Shown here piece by piece: positions 1-12,991 of a DNA stretch of 64,000 bases (the first letter of the stretch is position 1; every line of letters begins with the position of its first letter). A program made the position numbers and the translations under genes. The stretch lies in the NCBI GenBank assembly GCA_003342815.1, contig PTEX01000164.1:287748-351747 (forward strand). Direction: 5' to 3'. The notes beneath the pieces were generated by a model. That model did no database searches, was not told the DNA's origin, and was given only the letters and a program-made list of their open reading frames with translations. The stretch is from Eudromia elegans. Taxonomy: Eukaryota; Chordata; Aves; Tinamiformes; Tinamidae.

Positions 1-1559
1 TTATAGATAATATCTTTAGGTTTTAGCTTACAATCTATAACTGTAGTTTAATTATTCCAGCAGTCTCCCCAGCTACAGCCAACTGGTGTTTGATTAGCAC
101 AGACAAGGGAAGATCTCTTGCATTAAAAGTGAGTCTGTCTTAAATATTTGCTTTACAATTACTGAAGGCTGTGTCAAGATGGAAATAAAATTATCTTAGG
201 CAAAATTTTAACAAACACTGTACTTGCAAGTAATAGGAAGTTTTTCACTCCTTACCCCTTAATTAATATCTTGCTAGGGGCTTGGCATTTTCTCCTTCTA
301 CCCAGCTTCTTATTCTGTAACGGCAAGAATAAAATTAAGTTACATGTTTGTAAGAGTCAGGCTGTGAATAAACAGAATATTTTTTTTTTTCTTTTTCCCC
401 TTCAAGACCCTTTCCAATATACTATAGAATTGCAAAAGAGCAGGAGAGTAGCGCTACATACCCCTATAGGAACTGCATACAGGGTCATTTCAATGGCAAC
501 AAAAAAACTTGACTTCAGTGAACATAAAATTTAACTCTTATGAAATGCTTTTTTGTATGACTTTTTTCTAGATTGTAATGACAAAGTGTATTATCCAAAG
601 GCATTTTCTCTTTTAGAGAAGTTAGCATTTTTCACATAGAACCTGCATCTTTTCAGCAGTGACCTGCAGAGCTTTCTGTGCAGAGCTCGTGATCAGGAAC
701 TTCTCGGGTGTCCTGAAGGCAGCCCAGGGAGACAAAGCTGAAAGTACATTTGAGAGCTCTGTATGAAGTGCCCAAGTAAAAGAACTGTAGAGAAAAGAGG
801 CCTGCACTGAAGTGGAAATGAACATGCTGTACTTGAATACAGGACATCTTAGCAGTTGAGAATTTCTCTCTTTGCATCCCTTCTCAAGGAGAGTGATGGC
901 AATTCGGAGAAAGCTGATTTTTTTTTCCCCTGCGATTTCTTTGTGAAATACTGGTAATAGCTGGTAAGTTTAGGCTCTTGAACAGCAGCAGGGCCAGCAC
1001 AACATCCTGAGTGATGCAAGCCGAGCAGCCGAGACACACGACCTTGGCAGAGAGGTGAGGTGCAGGTGCTCGCGTGTTCCTGTGCGCAGGCACCCGCTAG
1101 GCTTGCACAAACATTGCCGGTGCAGAGGCGAACAGAACTCAAACATGATGCTCCAGGAGACCGCGTTAAAAAAAAAAAAGTGCCAATTTCTGCCTGCTCT
1201 TCACCATGAGGAGTACATGCCCAGGCTGTCGCAAGGGCTGTTACCATCACTGTTATCTCAATATATAAAGTCTTTGTGCTCAGTTTGGAAGGACAGAACT
1301 CCAGCAGGGCAAGAAAAGCTGAAATTGGATCCAGCTGGGGAAAATGAAGCATCACAAACCATGCCCAGAGGCAGTACAGCAGGCCAGAAGGGGAGGTGTG
1401 GGAAACAACTGATAAAAGGCATCAAAACTGGCCACATCTGTGAGGTGTTTGCTGAGGTTACGAAATTATTGAAGGTGCAAAAAACAAAGGCTGAGCAGGT
1501 AGTGCCCCACAGGAAAACAGGCAGCAGAGGAGACTTTTGTGCAGAAAAGTCGGGGCAAA

Positions 1560-1990
1560 AACAGTAGCTCCGTGGTGCCCAGGTGGGCTCGGAGCTGCCC
1601 ACCCCCGGGCAGCAGGAGCTGCTGGCGCGATGTGGCAGCGCTTTGCCCGTGCCCACTGCTGCCCGCGCCGTGCGCCACGTGCCCGGAGCGGGAGAACTTT
1701 CCGGAACGTGCCGGGGGGGGCGGCACAGAGCACCAGCCGCCTCCCGGCAACCGTGTCCAGGGAAGCGCGGTTGGGCCGAGAAGCCGTCAAATGGAGCAAG
1801 CCTGGGGAGCTGGTTGGCCTCGGAGCCCTGAGCCGTGGTATTTCTGTGCCCACTGCAGCAGAGGAGCCATGTCCCACGCCCCCGGGGTGTCCGCTGTGTT
1901 TGGATCGTCACCGTCACCCTCGCGAGGCCTCGGGCATCGTGCGCCCGCCCAGAGGGGTGCTCTGCCTAGACTGCCGTCCACTGCGCGCCT
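1560..1990. promoter_or_regulatory. CpG island, candidate alternative NRG3 promoter
   Basis: Counting by eye I find about 41 CpG dinucleotides in about 430 bases at roughly 65 percent GC. That is close to the number expected without CpG depletion and above the usual island thresholds. The surrounding intron is AT-rich and CpG-poor. GC-rich sequence with further CpGs continues more weakly to about 2440. A TATA-like TATATAAAG lies upstream at 1262-1270, and a good potential splice donor (AAG before GTAACT) lies downstream at 2143/2144. The island ends about 2.06 kb before the NRG3 EGF exon. Human NRG3 is known to use several alternative promoters, so an internal promoter is plausible, but nothing here proves transcription. 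A methylation-resistant enhancer or a chance GC-rich patch are alternatives. Confidence 0.5.
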
Positions 1991-3999
1991 TGCTTGCTAC
2001 TTGCAATTAAGACCCTCGGTTTTGAAGTTTTCATTGCTTAGAGGGCTGTGAATGTCAAGTGGCGACTATTGCTCGTGTGTGTTTAGAAATGGGTGAAACC
2101 TGAGGTGGTGGCTCAAGCGGCCCCGATCAACGGATCTCACAAGGTAACTAGGGCTTTGCCTCTACCTCAGGCTATTCCGGTTGTGTGAAACTCGGCTCTT
2201 CCTGAAACGTCAGCAGGCACAAACACCCTGGTTTGTGCTTATAAACATCGCGTGGCTCCCCAGGAGCTTCCCCTGCACAGTTCGTTTGCAGTCTGCAAAA
2301 CGTAGAGGTTGTCGCATGGCCGGTCCCTCTCCCCAAGGGCTGCCGCGGTGCTTGTCTGGACGCTGCTCCGGCCGCCTCTTGAGCAAGGTGCCGGGGAAAC
2401 CCAGCCTCTCCCGCTGCCGAGGGGGGCTGGAGAGCTTGTTCCCAGGTGGATGCCCTCCACGGAAAACTGGGAATTAAAATACTGTTTAATTTGGGGAAAA
2501 AATGTTATTTACTAATTTAGGCTGCGGATTTTTTTTTGGGATTTTGAGAGGGAGCTTTCCAGATTCAGGTCTATTAATCCTCCTTTGCTTAACCTGCGAG
2601 CCGTGGGAAACCTTGCAGTACCAGTTTTGGTTGAGATGTATTAAAAATGAAAAGCTGGATACTTTGAAAGTTTGGGGATTTAAAATATTTTATAAATTGT
2701 CACTTTTCATAGTTGTTTTTGAAGAAGACTGAGAATCTCTCCAATTCTCTTATTAATACACATGTAATTATCTAGATTCTTACCGAACTGTCTAAGGTTG
2801 TTTAATATTTTTTGCGTATTTTTCTTTTCAGCTTTTGTTTTTAATTTGGATAATATATTATTTTGTATTTTTATGAGCAAGAAGAGATGGAATGTGTGCT
2901 GTAGTTCAAGTGTGCGGATTTCTGGGAACGGTGAGCTTGACCTCGGTCCTTTGGTGCTTGCTTTTGTAGCAGGAAACGGAGTGTGTTGTGATGGGCTGCC
3001 CAATGTATAATGAAAAGTTCTCCTACTGTGTTAGTATCAATCAATATGTTAGATCTTGGTTCTTGTTCCAGTGAAGCGAGTGACAATTTAATTAGGTTTT
3101 GAGAATTAAGATCTCATATGAGCGATGACTCCACGGAAGTTGTCTGTTCGAAAAATTACACTTCATGAGTGAAATCCTGGCTCTAGTGAAGAGGATTCAA
3201 GTGATCCCTATCAGATATTCATTTTCATTTTTGAAAATTTCAGTTTATTGTTGATTAATCCAAGTATTGAAGAGAGAAGTTGGAAGACAGGAATAGTAGC
3301 TCACTATGACGTGTTGTCAGTCTCACCAGGTTTTGTCATTTAATTACAAATTATTAAATTATAATCACTTTAATCACTTTTTTTTTTTTTTGAGTTGTGG
3401 GAGGAGGAGACCTATGGGATACATACAGATTAAGTATGTGAAATGAATAACCTGTGGAGCATCTTTTTGTTTATTTAAATAAACAGTTTTGTGGCTTTTG
3501 AATGAAATTACCATAGTCTTCCGGTTTTTAGATTTTAAGGTTGTTACTATAGTAACTGGTTTTGCTTATTTTTCATTTTAAAAGTTTATGTGTTTATAGA
3601 CCATATTTCAATAATTAATATGAAAAAGAAGTTCTACTATTACAGTGAAACAATTTGGAACAGTAGAGAGTGAGCCTACAATTGATTGCTTCAGAGATGT
3701 TAGCAGTAATCATTGTGCCATAAAATTATAGGGTAGTAAGCAAAAATAGGTCTGCCTACCTTTCAGCAGGCATACTAATGGGGTTTGAAATTGTGCTCCA
3801 ATTTACTGCTGCCTAATTCAATGTTTTTACCAATATTTCCAAATAGGAGATGTATTTTGTGGATATTTTTAGCAACATTAATTGAAAATAACATTGTTGC
3901 CACAGCTAAGTTTGCTTGCACTTCGCTTTTGCTATCTCTTAATTATTTTTATTGTCTTAATCAGTGATACTGACACCAAATGTAACGTTCTGCATTTAG

Positions 4000-4048
4000 T
4001 CTTAACAGCATCTCTCTCTTTTTGTCTTTTTTTTTTTTTTCTCCATAG
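4000..4048 (+). other. NRG3: Branch point, polypyrimidine tract and 3' splice acceptor
   Basis: A branch-point match TCTTAAC lies at 4000-4006, with its candidate adenosine at 4005, 43 bases before the exon. It is followed by a long pyrimidine run (CT repeats, then a T-run) and the acceptor CCATAG ending at 4048. The only AG between the branch point and the acceptor sits within a few bases of the branch, where AGs are normally skipped. These signals fix the exon start at 4049 and agree with the reading frame of the NRG3 protein. Confidence 0.9.
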
Positions 4049-4178
4049 TTACTACAACGTATTCCACTGAGCGATCTGAGCACTTTAAGCCATGCAAAGA
4101 CAAAGATCTTGCATACTGTCTCAATGAAGGGGAATGCTTTGTGATTGAAACCTTAACAGGATCACATAAACACTGCCG
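4049..4178 (+). CDS. NRG3: NRG3 (neuregulin-3) exon encoding the first part of the EGF-like domain
   Basis: This is one internal coding exon of 130 bases. It starts with the last two bases of a split codon and ends with the first two bases (CG) of an arginine codon, giving 42 complete codons. The translation begins TTTYSTERSEHFKPCKDKD and continues through AYCLNEGECF and SHKHC, which I recognise as NRG3. Neuregulin-3 is a membrane-anchored growth factor of the nervous system whose EGF-like domain binds and activates the receptor tyrosine kinase ERBB4. The exon carries cysteines 1 to 4 of the six in the EGF fold, spaced C-x7-C-x5-C-x12-C. Cysteines 5 and 6 and the transmembrane segment belong to the next exon, which is not in this window. 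Compared with human NRG3 as I remember it, the visible changes are conservative (K for R after the first cysteine, E for D in the NEGEC stretch). The exon is intact and has no in-frame stop. Confidence 0.97.
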
Positions 4179-4186
4179 GTAAGTCG
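4179..4186 (+). other. NRG3: 5' splice donor of the NRG3 exon
   Basis: The exon ends ...TGCCG and the intron begins GTAAGTCG. The first six intron bases match the U1 consensus exactly. Splicing here leaves a phase-2 junction, as needed to complete the arginine between cysteines 4 and 5 of the EGF domain. Confidence 0.93.
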
Positions 4187-4213
4187 TTTGCTAATTTACT
4201 TAAAAGAGGGAAG

Positions 4214-4235
4214 AAAAAAAAAAAAAAAAAAAAAA
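4214..4235 (+). repeat. Poly-A tract, 22 A
   Basis: This is an uninterrupted run of 22 adenines starting 35 bases after the NRG3 exon donor. It could be a microsatellite or the worn tail of an old retroposon, but I recognise no element in front of it. Confidence 0.9.
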
Positions 4236-4296
4236 TCTATATCCCAAAGGCCAAGTGCATAGTTTCTCTTTAAAAAGAGCAAAAGTTATCTTTAAG

Positions 4297-4316
4297 AAAA
4301 AAAAAAAAAAAAAAAA
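4297..4316 (+). repeat. Poly-A tract, 20 A
   Basis: This is a second uninterrupted adenine run, 61 bases after the first. No flanking target-site duplication is obvious. Length polymorphism and assembly error are both likely at such runs. Confidence 0.9.
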
Positions 4317-7056
4317 GAAGACTTCTACATACATAAAGTAATAGAATTTGTATTAGATTGTGATATACGTCTTTCTGGGTTTTACGCTAGTATGTAAAAG
4401 ATCTTTCAGATGATCTGCCTTCATCAAATTCTTGTTTATTCACTGTCATAAATTAACATTCTCTGATATTCTGACTAAAGAGAGGGAGCTCTTCCTTCTA
4501 TGCTCTTCCCCATGACTCAGTGTTCTTGCTTGCTTAGTTTTCAACTTTCCTGGGAAAGTGAAAACTTTCAATGTCTTCTCTTGTTTATTTGTGAATCTTC
4601 TATGTCCTGTGTTTAGACTTTTACACTTAGGCATCGGTTGCACAAGTTTGGGCACTGACATGTTCTCTGGGAGTTAAATACCTGTTTATTTTAGTTGGTG
4701 CTTTGAAGTTAGGAACACTGAAAGGTGTGATATGGCAATAAAAGTTTTTATAGCAAGAAAAGAGATCTTTATTAAAATTTGAAAGCATATGAGTGATAAT
4801 GCTTTGTTCAGTTCTGCAAGGATTGTGACACTAAGTGGTAGCTCGTTCTGAGCCATTTTTATGTGTATGTTGTTGGTCGCTTTTAGAGTGGTTTATTTAT
4901 AACATACAATCAGGTTATCTTGATGTCCAATTTGCAGAATAACCTATTAATTTGACCTGCAAATTCTAGATCTCACAAAATTTCTTTCGTTTGAAGGAGT
5001 GGAAATGCCTTTTTTTTTTCCTTTCTCCCATCTATAGTTTAGAAATATGCTCTGAAATAGCAACTAGAATATGTATGTATTGAAAAATACATTGGTGTAT
5101 GGCTTTTGTCCTCTTGCTAGAAAAAAAAAATTATTTTCCCTGAGAATGAAAGGGTTATGGGATTCCCATTGCAATTAAAAGAATCGTTTGACTACACAAT
5201 TATGAGGACTTGAGTGAGAAATTATGCTTTGTTCTTAAAATCAAGCTGCATTGTATATTCTCATTAGAAGTTAGATTTTTTTGCATCTGTTCCGGGAACA
5301 GAGCACCAATTTACTGAAATGGGAATTTGACGTGCAGAACAGCTGCAGACGGCAGACCTTGATGCAGCAAAAAGCTGGATCCTTTCTTTTTCAGGTCTAA
5401 AGAGTATTAGTAGATGATAAGCTTAGACAGTGGTGCTATAGTTAGTATATTTGTACATGTGTAAGAATATATATGCAAAGTATTTTTAAAACAAAAACAA
5501 ACTTGTATGAGGTTTAACAACATTCTATTAAATATTTGGGTGAGATCCCAGAGCTGTCCTGTATCCTCATGAACAGAATTGCCAGTACAAACAGGGTAGT
5601 AATAAGTCTCAACTGGCAGTTCAAGTACCATTCATAGAGACAAAATTCATCATGCTCTTGCTGGAGTATAGAAGGAGGTAAGCGCATGTCAAATGCCAGC
5701 AGTCACTAGCGATGATGCCAGCTGGCTCTGTGACTTTGTTTCATGAGCTACATTCCACATCCCCTACTTGTAATTGTCAAGAGCAGACCCTTGGAGAAGG
5801 GCCGAAGGGCACTGTGATGCAGGAGACCATGGGGAGGAGAGTGTGTGAGGAAGTCCATGGCAGCCCTCCTCACGTATACTCGATTCTAACCCACCTCAGC
5901 AGAAGTTATCCTGACGTTACAGGGTGTTTTAGCTTGATTGGCAAATGGAGAAAAGCATGTAGAAATTGTAATACTTATTTTTTCTTAAATCTGTAATACT
6001 GTGCATGTTTGAAATTCCAGTCTTAGTCTCTGTCTTTGGATGGATGCTTGTCTCCCGATTAAATGACAGAGCTTTCCAGTGTGGTTATGTAATGGGGAAG
6101 AAGGCACACTAGTTGCTGTTTGTGCTATTTTAAATGTGTGACTTCAATATTTATTTTTGTGAATGGTTTTGACACTAACTTATTTAAGGATAGAATGGAT
6201 CAGCAGTAGGGAAACGTCATTTGTTCTCCATATGCTGTAGTTTCTTCTTTGAATAGGGTTGCCTTCTTAAATTGAGAACATAAGTTGAATGGTGAGGTGC
6301 TTGAGTTGTTCTGTGCAATGAAAAAAGTTCACAGTCAGTACTGACATATTGGCATTTAACTGGATATTACTCAATGCAGTATTTAAAGTATATGTATAAG
6401 TAGTAGCTCTGTTTTCTTCTTTGTACAATTTTATCTTTCAGACTATAACTTTACAAACTCTGATTTTTGGGTTAATACTTCTAACATTTTGCATTTTAGT
6501 TCCTTTTCTCCAGATTGCTAATTTAGAACTGGAAATTGCTAGGTAAATGAGTACCTAAAATGTGAAAGGGAGGTTGAGGAGAATTGCACTGCTGTTGCAT
6601 TTCTCTTCCAAAAGAAGCTGTTGAGACTATTGTGTACAGGCTGGAATTATTGGATGTGGCAATGAGCTCTAATGTACTCTTCAAGAGTAAAGCAGAACGT
6701 GAAAATACATCATTATTGAATAAACGAGGCTTTTGATTCATGGTGAAGTATTACAAGGTTAATTTCATCAAGAATAATCCAACTGTGTTAAGATGATGAC
6801 CAAATATACACTTACAAGGATATAGAATAAAAAGAAAGCTGAACCGTAATTTAGGAGTCTTCTCATGTCAAGGGCAATCAACAGATCTGTTATGAAAGTT
6901 ATTGGTTTAAGGGCATAGTTGTAGGGAATTATGTTCATCGTATTTAGGTATCTGCAGCCATCATTAGCTGGAAACGCTGTGCATCTCGCTTTAGAAAAGT
7001 CGAGGCAAGCTTGAAATGTCCCATCAGGTAGCTGCAAACTGCTTATATACCTGCAT

Positions 7057-7091
7057 GCATATAAATACATATATATGTATATACATAGATA
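7057..7091. repeat. AT-rich repeat containing a 16-base palindrome
   Basis: Alternating AT and ACAT sequence surrounds a perfect 16-base palindrome at 7065-7080 (ATACATATATATGTAT). This is simple sequence with no sign of function. Confidence 0.7.
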
Positions 7092-8492
7092 AATACTGTG
7101 TTGAGTTGCTACTTACTCAGTCGTGCTTTAGAACTTGTCTTCAGCTACAGTTTTTTGATTTCTAAAGCATTATGACTGTGATACTTTCCAAAACCAACAC
7201 CTGCAGAAAATCAGGAGGGACAAATTCCAGCCAAAAAGCCATCACGTGGATTGCACATCCAGCAGAATCTGCTCAGCTCTAGTGATTATGGTCAAGACTG
7301 TGTTATTGAAAGATATTATTCAGTCCATACTGTCTGGAACTACATAGAAGATAAAGTCTGAAAAAAGCAAATAAAAAACAAAAGATAGAATTGGTCCACC
7401 TAACAAGGGCTGTTCCGTCATTTTACAAGAATTTCTCCCTTTTTTCCAAACACTGTAAATGAAAAGTTCACCATTAATGAAAATATTTCTGGAGAAGAGC
7501 ACCTTTAAAAATATGGGTACAAATATAAATAGCACATATTGCACTTCTTGAACCTAATATATGCAAATGTTCTGCCATCAAATTCTGCTTTTATATGAAC
7601 TTAGAAATATGTTAGGAGGAGTTGTTTTTTTCTTTTTTCTTCCTGCCTTCCCTAGGCAAGAAGGAATTTGTGAAGTGTATAATGTAGATACCTGAAATCT
7701 CACTCATTTAAATTCTCATCCTTGATAGTGTCTAAAGTACACTGAAAGCGATAGCATTTCCAACCTAATCCTTTCTGCAGACAATCTCCCAGAGGACTGC
7801 CTTGAAAGCAGTTTTACGAGTATTAGGAATAAATATCCCGGACGATTAATTGACTGACTGAAATAAAAGTAAATGCCAACTATGTGAAATTGCTATCAAA
7901 TAATAAATTTTAATCTGCAAGTGCTCTGGTTAATCCGAGTAAGAAAAAACAAAAACGTTTCTATTCACTCATCTGTCATTCTGCAAAGAAAACCCTTTTC
8001 GTTATCTTAAAGAGGAAGAGGAGCAGGAAGGTTTATGTAGGTGAATTCTATAGTGTTATAAAAAATGGAGGCATTTGGATTGAAGGTGCAAGTTTTCTGG
8101 TTGTTTTTTAGAAAAAGCACTAGTATATATGTGCTATGATAAAGAGAGAAACTAGTCGTTTGAAGATGACACAAATATTTTGAAAATGAAACAAATTCCT
8201 CAAGATTGACCAGTGAGTGATTATGACTTTTAAAATGTGTTTTTACAGCAGAACTCTAAAATGTAGATCTTTAAAATTCCATTTTGGTCTAATGGGCAAG
8301 AGGAGCTCTTCTGCACTCCATTGACTAGTAAAAACATTTCATCTACTGTGGACTGACAGAAAGATGACAAGAGGATGAATCAAAATGTCTCAGCTTACCA
8401 TTTTGAAAATTTTGTCAGAAAATTTTTGTTTCTCGTGGATATCCTATAGAGCTGAGAGTGAAATAATACAATAAGTATAAACCCAAATATTT

Positions 8493-8525
8493 TACTACTA
8501 CTGCTACTACTACTACTACTACTAC
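8493..8525 (+). repeat. (TAC)n microsatellite
   Basis: Eleven trinucleotide units, all TAC except one TGC at the fourth position. It is likely polymorphic in length. It is not in a coding frame of any recognised gene. Confidence 0.92.
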
Positions 8526-11500
8526 AGCTGGAGTGAACTGACATTTCACTCTGTATTTTCAAGCTTTACAGTTGTAAGATCTTCTGGGGCTAGGGTTTCC
8601 TGATGGGCAAAAAAAAAGTTTTGTCCAAAACTGTTGGTTTCCTGAACCTAATTGATTTGTTCAGAACTCCACACGTACTTTTTCACTGATAGAGATTTAT
8701 TTTTTTCTGAACAGTTGTGTGGAGCTCATGGTTGCTTGTCATCATCTCCCCTCCAAAAGGTTTTGGCATTCTTGATCCACTAATTGTGATCAGCCTCTTC
8801 CAGAGGACAGGAAACCTTGCATTATGGGGAAGGCTAGGTATGGCATTGTGGGCTGTGATCATCTCACTAAGGTCCTTGTGCATCTAGTGTAGTCTCTGTT
8901 CTTCTGGCTTTTAGGTACCTTTCTGGCACTGTGTCCCTTTTACTAGTGCGAATTTGAAGAATAGCAAAACCTCCTTAGAAGCAAACCACATAATTAAGAA
9001 AGATGACTGCTTTTAGCTTATTAGACTTTCCTGTAGAAAAGGAAAAAATGTGAGTGGCTTGGAAAAAAGCAGGCACTTGAAGACATGTATTATTACTATC
9101 ATACATTTTGTGCAGTAACTTGGTTGTTTTCTGTTTACAAACAGAGAAGGAAACAGAGGATTTATGTGCGACTTGTGAGGACTTAGAAAAAAGCTTCATG
9201 GCAGAATGGCAAGGAACATAAATCTATTCTAAAATGCCTTAAAATTAGTATGCTATTTCTGAGAAAAGTAAGCCTAGTAATGGAATGTTCTTAAGCATAA
9301 GAATAAATCACTGTTTCATTTTGAAATCTGCTGCTGTTCCCAAACAAATGGATTGCAGAGATAGCTGACAGACTGTCTTCCAGACATGTAAAGAGGGCTA
9401 TCTTACTGCCAAGAAAAAAGGCAAATATGTCTGAAAGACACTGTCTGAAGGAGGCCAAAAGGCCAAGTGAGGCTGCCCACTGTTAATGTTACACAACATG
9501 CTATTAGAGTCAACTGAAAAAGATATCTAAGCACTGTATCCATAGTAAGATGCATAATTTTCTACACTGGAAACTTGTGCAACTTTATTTTTTTAATAGA
9601 AATTTGTAAGCTCATTAAGTTATTTAACTCATTACATAACACGTGAAGTTAGTGTTTCAGTTTATGCAGCTTGGCAGCTAGTGTAAAGAATGTGAGTAAA
9701 TGTAACACCATTGATGATTGATACTTTATTGTTGTTTTAAGGTGAGAAAAGTTGATGCCAAAAGTTTCTTTGGGAAATTCATCGCGCATAAACCCTTATG
9801 GTTAATCCTCTGTAGAGACATTAATATATGACTTGGGAAAAATGTGTTTGGGGGAAAAAAAAGATAGGAACCTGCTGTTGCTTCGAGTCACACTGTTTCA
9901 GCCTTTTCCCAAGATAAAGACCACATTTAATCTAAGTAGTGGTGCTAATGTGTTTCACGTTTAGTCCTCTGGGGTTGTCTTGTTTTGTGGTTGAAATCCA
10001 AAACAAAAATAATCTGTGAATTGCAGCAACTATCCTTGCTGTCCTTTATGAAATGGATAATTGATAGAAGTAAGCCAAGAGAGTTTTCGGAAGTGTCAAG
10101 AACCACATGCGTTCTTGCACTTCTTATGTAAGCAGTTTTTTAGCATTTATGCAAACATTAAATGCTTACATGAAAGTGTTTACAAGTATTGTCAACCAAA
10201 AAACAAGTGCCTCGTTTGATGCCTGGATTCTGCACAGCTCAGAAATAACTACAGGGTATGAAAGTATTTGTTAGGAGAGCCTGGTATGTAAAAGAAGACC
10301 CCATTCTTCCCATGAGTAGTAATGTGGCTATCGTGTATTTCAAAGCTCAGGAAATACACTTACAAGGCACGTATAGCAACAAAGTTAGGAGTATTGAGTT
10401 CAGTAAAGACAACAGTAAGAAGGAAATTCTTCATGGAACTAAACTGTGCTAACACTACTAAAGGAAAGTACTTTCTGTGGAAATTGTGGCTTTGTGAAAT
10501 ACAAAAATGAATGATCTCATTCTCCAAAATTAAGAGGAAATTATTAAAAACAACCAAATGAATAAGTGGTTGAGGAAAAGTGTTGGTGAATGCACAATGG
10601 AGCTGTGTAAATGGAATAAGAGTTTTTAAGAAGGTGTCTTCAAAGAGCAGTGACAGGTAGAACTGGTTGTGATTCCTTCATACATTCGCAAGAAAAAAAA
10701 TCTCAAGCAAGAAGCAAAGGTGCTGCCTTTCAGAGAATTGTTCCGTTCTGAACAGAGCCATGTTTAAACACTGGCTCTTGGAGGGTCCTGAGCACTGCAA
10801 TGAGGACACTTAGTGTGCAGGGCCTCTGCAGGACTCTGCAGTGGGGAGAGCTTCGTTGACACCTTATTTTTGTGAGTATTGCACAGTAGAATATCCCTGG
10901 AAAAGAGAAAATGGAAGAGATGATAGTGACATATGTGACATGTTCCTCAAAACAGCCTTTGTGAATGTTAAATGAAGTGCACGGTCAAAGACTACCCTTT
11001 GTTATGCATGATTGATAGCTATAAAATCTGCATAGATGAAGTTTCTAGTAAAGCTTGTTATATGCTAAATTTTGGTCAGCAGAATATTCATGCTACTCTC
11101 CAGAGGACTCAGTCGTGTTTTCTCCGGTTGTGTGGTTCAGTTGTTCTTCCTTTTGTGTGTGTGGAAACATAAATGGAGGGAAAAATGCTGCATAAGGAGG
11201 GAAATAGAATTCTTAAATTTATTCAGATTGTGCTGTTGAATTATCCCAAATTCTGTGGGTATTTGGGTTAACTAGTAAGAAAGAAACCACTGCAGCACTT
11301 AAGAGGTACAACCAGCAATATTTTAATAGCTTTCAAGAGAAGTTTATCTGTTTTACCTGTTTTCAAGAAATTGCACCACGTGTTTGGTGAGGAAGAATTC
11401 ACAGATCTCTGTAGTCCAGAGCTATCTCTTCCCATTTGAACCTTTGTGGATTGTCTCTCTGCTGTATTATCATACATGCCTAGGACTAAGCTCAGGCATT

Positions 11501-12991
11501 GCAGCACAGATAGAGCTTTTAATTCTTTAATGATTTGTTCAGTTAAATCCCTTTCCCAAGTAGATGCTGACAGTGTGTCCTCCGGACGTAGCCTCCCCAG
11601 GGTCTCGAGAGGAGAAGGGTCACTGCGTACCAGACTGAGAGCTTTCACCCTAAATGCTTCTTGCTGTTGCAATATGTGTCAGAGAACGTGTGTCGTCACC
11701 CTATCTTAATAATCATGCTCATTGTGCAGCCTTGCAGACATATATGAAAATGTTTCCCTAGGAGTGTTTGTTTTTTTTCCCCTCGTGGTGTTGTCACCAG
11801 CTGAACTGAGCTGTTTACTGATGGTGCTCTGTAATTGGGGACAAGTGTACCCAGGTTACCACATTTGAATTTTCTTAGTAATGCTCAGTCTGATCTAGGG
11901 TCTTCACTTGAACATCCTTAAACTTTTTCATGTAGCTTTGTGTAATTTGTACTTGTTTTAAGGTCTTTAATTTTCTAGCCTCTTTTCAAGTGAAATAATG
12001 TTCTTTTTCTGCCTTGTAACGACAAAGTTGGTTGCTCTATGAATATACATCATAGTAAGTGTCAAAAAGAAAGGTGGGGGGTTCCCCTCTTCTCCCTATA
12101 TGCTGAGGTGTGGGTTTGGTTGATGTACCCAATAAGGCTGTGCACTGCCAACTTAAGACATTTGGCAGGCAACATCCTATGTGGCAAACAGAATTTTGCA
12201 AAGTGATAGAGTGTTTGTGGCTTTCTGGAGCTATATGGAGCTTCGAGGATACAAAGGCTTTTGAGGCTTACAGCAAGGTGTTTTTCCAGGAATAGAGTAA
12301 CAGCAATTGCACAAATAATTCCAGAATCATGGAGTGGTGAAGGTAAACTTTATTGTCCATGGAAATGGAGTGCCAGTCAGTGCTAAATGTTTTACAGCCA
12401 GACAGATTTAGAGCAATAATTTGGAGTTTGAATTTTCCAGAAAAATATCTGTAATGTACAGGTATGTTTTCTTCCTCGTTCTCTCCCACTCTCTCAATTA
12501 TTTTTTAAGCTCTGATAATTTCACATCAGACGGAAATTCTCTAAACATGAGGAAGTTAACGTTAAAAAGATGAGTAGATATCATCTGAGTGCTTATGTAG
12601 GAATTATATTGCTTAATTCTTTAGTGAAAAAACATTTACAATTTATGCTCTATTTTTGAATAGGGACACAGATGTGATTTTGAATAGCCATTCTCCCTTT
12701 GTTTTGCTTCCTTTCTTGATATTTAAACTTCAGTAAATCTGGAACTTCTCTTCTGGTAGGTATTTGCTTACTATTTCTGCTGTCTTGTGATCTGAGGTAT
12801 GAGCACACTGCACTATGGATTGCTGCAGTTACCCGAGTTTGCTGTGATGTTACTTAACCTTGGTTTGATCTGTATCTTACATACTTTTTAATGGCAGCAG
12901 CACCTGAATAAGTAACTAGAAGTGGCTTTTACTGTGATGAAAAATCTGTGTGCTTATGTTCCTTTAATTTTTACCTCCTGTTTTATTTCAG

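Larger units (their letters stand above)
1..4048 (+). other. NRG3: NRG3 intron, 3' end (intron upstream of the EGF exon)
   Basis: This is non-coding sequence leading into the NRG3 exon at 4049. It is AT-rich at both ends, with a GC-rich, CpG-rich stretch from about 1260 to 2440 that is listed separately. Many overlapping open frames occur on both strands in the GC-rich part, but they start with non-ATG codons or match nothing I know, so I call no gene. From about 2500 to 4000 the sequence is AT-rich with T-runs and TAAT-type motifs and has no recognisable repeat family. Assignment as an intron rests on the exon identity and on the acceptor signals at its end. The upstream exon lies outside the window. 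Confidence 0.9.
4179..12991 (+). other. NRG3: NRG3 intron, proximal part; no gene seen
   Basis: This is AT-rich intronic sequence directly behind the EGF exon. It holds two long poly-A tracts, an AT-rich palindromic repeat near 7.06 kb and a TAC microsatellite near 8.5 kb. Open frames of 60 to 134 codons occur on both strands but are scattered, unconserved to my eye and mutually overlapping. I see no transposon, no RNA gene and no sequence resembling the next NRG3 exon. Confidence 0.85.

Noticed and set aside
1258-1917. 219-codon open frame on the minus strand, overlapping frames of 157 to 170 codons on the plus strand
   Set aside because: The frame begins with GTG, lies in GC-rich sequence where stops are rare, is rich in P, A, S, R and C as expected from composition, and resembles no protein I know. 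The CpG island explains it.
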